Below the pieces are notes generated by a model. The model saw only the letters and a program-made list of their open reading frames with translations. It was not told where the DNA came from and did not search any database. DNA of 64,000 nucleotides. Origin: CAYJGJ01 sp964367585 (GTDB lineage Bacteria > Bacillota > Clostridia > Peptostreptococcales > Anaerovoracaceae). The stretch covers positions 33,085 through 97,084 of the forward strand of contig CAYIYH010000005.1 in the NCBI GenBank assembly GCA_964367585.1. Reading direction: 5' to 3'. The translations under genes were made by a program, and so were the position numbers. Positions 61,911-64,000 of this stretch are shown piece by piece. Numbering within the stretch: the stretch's first letter is position 1; every line of letters starts with the position of its first letter.

Positions 61911-64000
61911 CTAATTCATCCCTGCGGGATACCACCAGTTCAAGTCTACTCTACCGCTAATTCCATCAATTGTTCCACTGCTAGTGTATTGCCAATAATG
62001 ATATCTATTTTCGTAAGACGTCGTATAGTTATGATTAAAATCATCTTTTCCCATATATAATGTTGCATTCCAATACTGCGCAACCCATGTTTGATAACTG
62101 GAAAGCTGATCCATATACAGATTATTACGTAACCAACTTAGATTAGCATATACCATTGCGTCATATCCTGCATTTTCTATAGTTTGACAAAAAGCATTTG
62201 CAGCATCTGTTCTTTCTTGTACTGAAATATTATTATGCCTTAATGGTACCCCGGTAACTGAGTGGGTATAACTCTCTGTATCATACACAATTGGTAAAGT
62301 AACTGGAATTCCGAGTTTATCTATTTGGTCAAGTGCATATTGAGCCTCTGCTACTGCTTCTTCATCATTTATTGCCTGGGTGAAGAAATATACACCTATA
62401 TAAATTCCAGCAGCATACGCACCTCTCATATTTTGCGCAAACATAGAATCCGCATAAATCTCTCCAGAGGAAGCACCTCTACCACCTACTCGAATTATTG
62501 CAAAATCTACGCCATCTGCTTTAACTTGGTTCCAATCAATATTTCCATTCCACACAGAAACATCAATTCCAAAACTTAGAAACTGCTCATCAAGATTAGT
62601 GCTAGGAATATACCCTACACTGTTTCCATAACTCACCTTGTACCAGTTTTCCACATTTGTTTCATATGATATCGTTGCTGTTACTTTTTCTCCCGCTGGT
62701 ATCGTTGTTAGTATATCAAATCCAGGACCTGCGTTTTGATATAGTTCCACATTTGCTGTCGTTTCAAACACTCTTACAGGATTTACACTACTGGAATTTA
62801 AACTTAACGTTCCTGCTTTTATATAGCCTGTTTGGCTTGTTCCATATTCTATTTTAAACCATGAACTTGTGCCTTCTACCACTACAAGTTCCAACAATAC
62901 TACTTCTTCACCTTTAACTACTGTATCTATCTTTGTTCCTGCTAATCCCGCAGCATCATATACATCTGTCACACTAACAATTGTTGATATTAAATTTGCA
63001 TATGCGTTTACTACTTTGCTTTCTTCGGGTGCCTTTAATTGTGCTGATGAGACAAATCCAACATTATTTCCATAATTTACTTTGCACCATGCTTCTGTTT
63101 GCGTTTCATACGATACTATTGCTGTTACTTTTTCCCCCGCTGGTATCGTTGTTAGTATATCAAATCCAGGACCTGCGTTTTGATATAGTTCCACATTTGC
63201 TGTCGTTTCAAACACTCTTACAGGATTTACACTACTGGAATTTAAACTTAACGTTCCTGCTTTTATATAGCCTGTTTGGCTTGTTCCATATTCTATTTTA
63301 AACCATGAACTTGTGCCTTCTACCACTACAAGTTCCAACAATACTACTTCTTCACCTTTAACTACTGTATCTATCTTTGTTCCTGCTAATCCCGCAGCAT
63401 CATATACATCTGTCACATTAACAATCGTTGATATTAAGTTAGCATATGCGCTTACTACTTTGCTTTCTTCAGGTGTCTTTAATTGCGATGATGATATATA
63501 CCCTACGCTATTTCCATAGCTTACCCTATACCAGTTTTCCGCATTTGTTTCATATACTATTGTTGCTTTTACTTTTTCCCCCGCTGGTATCGTTGTTAGT
63601 ATATCAAATCCAGGACCTGCGTTTTGATATAGTTCCACATTTGCTGTCGTTTCAAACACTCTTACAGGATTTACACTACTGGAATTTAAACTTAACGTTC
63701 CTGCTTTTATATAGCCTGTTTGGCTTGTTCCATATTCTATTTTAAACCATGAACTTGTGCCTTCTACCACTACAAGTTCCAACAATACTACTTCTTCACC
63801 TTTAACTACTGTATCTATCTTTGTTCCTGCTAATCCCGCAGCATCATATACATCTGTCACATTAACAATCGTTGATATTAAGTTAGCATATGCGCTTACT
63901 ACTTTGCTTTCTTCAGGTGTCTTTAATTGCGATGATGATATATACCCTACGCTATTTCCATAGCTTACCCTATACCAGTTTTCCGCATTTGTTTCATATG
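61911..64000 (-). CDS. Secreted GH25 lysozyme-type muramidase with tandem SH3b repeats (partial, N-terminus beyond window)
   Basis: The frame is open to the window edge, so at least 696 codons are present and the start and any signal peptide lie outside. The C-terminal 215 or so residues are a glycoside hydrolase family 25 domain: FGIDVSVWNGNIDWNQVKAD, FAIIRVGGRG, AAGIYIGVYFFTQA, LPIVYDTESY with the catalytic acidic residues, and YHYWQYTSSGTIDGISGRVD. Before it are bacterial SH3 domains in repeats of 148 residues, each containing VTDVYDAAGLAGTKIDTVVK and VRVFETTANVELYQNAGPGF. SH3b domains bind the cell wall, and GH25 cuts the glycan between MurNAc and GlcNAc. It is likely a cell-wall remodelling autolysin; a prophage endolysin is less likely with so many repeats. 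Confidence 0.9.
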   Translation of the reverse strand, partial: YETNAENWYRVSYGNSVGYISSSQLKTPEESKVVSAYANLISTIVNVTDVYDAAGLAGTKIDTVVKGEEVVLLELVVVEGTSSWFKIEYGTSQTGYIKAGTLSLNSSSVNPVRVFETTANVELYQNAGPGFDILTTIPAGEKVKATIVYETNAENWYRVSYGNSVGYISSSQLKTPEESKVVSAYANLISTIVNVTDVYDAAGLAGTKIDTVVKGEEVVLLELVVVEGTSSWFKIEYGTSQTGYIKAGTLSLNSSSVNPVRVFETTANVELYQNAGPGFDILTTIPAGEKVTAIVSYETQTEAWCKVNYGNNVGFVSSAQLKAPEESKVVNAYANLISTIVSVTDVYDAAGLAGTKIDTVVKGEEVVLLELVVVEGTSSWFKIEYGTSQTGYIKAGTLSLNSSSVNPVRVFETTANVELYQNAGPGFDILTTIPAGEKVTATISYETNVENWYKVSYGNSVGYIPSTNLDEQFLSFGIDVSVWNGNIDWNQVKADGVDFAIIRVGGRGASSGEIYADSMFAQNMRGAYAAGIYIGVYFFTQAINDEEAVAEAQYALDQIDKLGIPVTLPIVYDTESYTHSVTGVPLRHNNISVQERTDAANAFCQTIENAGYDAMVYANLSWLRNNLYMDQLSSYQTWVAQYWNATLYMGKDDFNHNYTTSYENRYHYWQYTSSGTIDGISGRVDLNWWYPAGMN
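62660..64000. repeat. 444-bp tandem repeats encoding SH3b pairs
   Basis: The plus strand repeats with a 444-bp period (for example AACCATGAACTTGTGCCTTC near 62858, 63302 and 63746). Long stretches are identical between units, interrupted by short variable blocks. At least three units are present, and the array runs past the window end. Such near-identity at the DNA level signals recent duplication or gene conversion. Confidence 0.9.

Noticed and set aside
62325..63963. Repeated plus-strand frames opposite the GH25 gene
   Set aside because: They are shadows of the repeats of the real minus-strand gene.

Overview
The window reads as the chromosome of a low-GC, anaerobic, amino-acid-fermenting member of the Clostridia. 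Four things suggest this: a selenoprotein reductase of the glycine/sarcosine/betaine reductase type, a zinc-type S14, a clostridial xseAB-ispA-dxs-tlyA block, and a complete S10-spc-alpha ribosomal block. Almost everything is on the minus strand. The exceptions are a purine permease, the NAD(P)HX repair gene and an MFS exporter. The exact family cannot be fixed from the sequence alone.

1-9100 is the most unusual region, a compact Stickland-type amino-acid module. It holds an AtoE-like short-chain fatty acid transporter (cut by the window edge), alanine dehydrogenase and two class-I aminotransferases. It also holds a GrdE-like proprotein and a GrdB-like subunit with an in-frame UGA selenocysteine codon, and a sigma-54 activator (PAS-AAA+-Fis). 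Four matching -24/-12 (sigma-54) promoters drive the transporter, aminotransferase 1 plus alanine dehydrogenase, the grdEB-like pair, and aminotransferase 2. A [CT]GACA-N5/6-TGTC[GA] dyad lies about 80-110 bp upstream of two of these promoters and just upstream of the activator gene. Loose half-sites lie before the transporter promoter. No reductase component A or C is present, so this is an orphan substrate-specific component whose substrate is unknown.

9100-20700 contains an RluA-type pseudouridine synthase, an AzgA/PbuG-type purine permease, NAD(P)HX epimerase/dehydratase, a frameshifted ADP-ribosylglycohydrolase and tRNA-Ala(GGC). These are followed by a copper ATPase carrying a C-terminal CopZ-like domain (with an internal ribosome-binding site), a TVP38 membrane protein, a PLP enzyme of the methionine gamma-lyase/Alr family and a tyrosine recombinase. 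Copies of an intergenic repeat flank the copA region.

20700-38900 is housekeeping DNA repair, isoprenoid and RNA-modification genes. The order is miaA, mutL, cysE, cysK, mutS, tlyA, dxs, ispA, xseB, xseA, nusB, an Asp23 protein, a CNNM/CorC protein, a U32 protein and a TrmR-like methyltransferase (both likely for tRNA wobble-uridine modification), and mltG. The cysE-cysK pair sits between mutL and mutS.

38900-44600 carries efp, rpmB, a thioesterase, a tiny membrane protein, deoC, yajC, a TauE/SafE permease and an MFS exporter. 44700-60600 is one long ribosomal operon from rpsJ to rplQ, with secY, adk, map, infA and rpoA. It has a clear vegetative promoter and a clear terminator, and two unusually long internal gaps. 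60700-64000 has a DegT-family sugar aminotransferase and a secreted GH25 lysozyme with near-identical tandem SH3 repeats that runs off the window.
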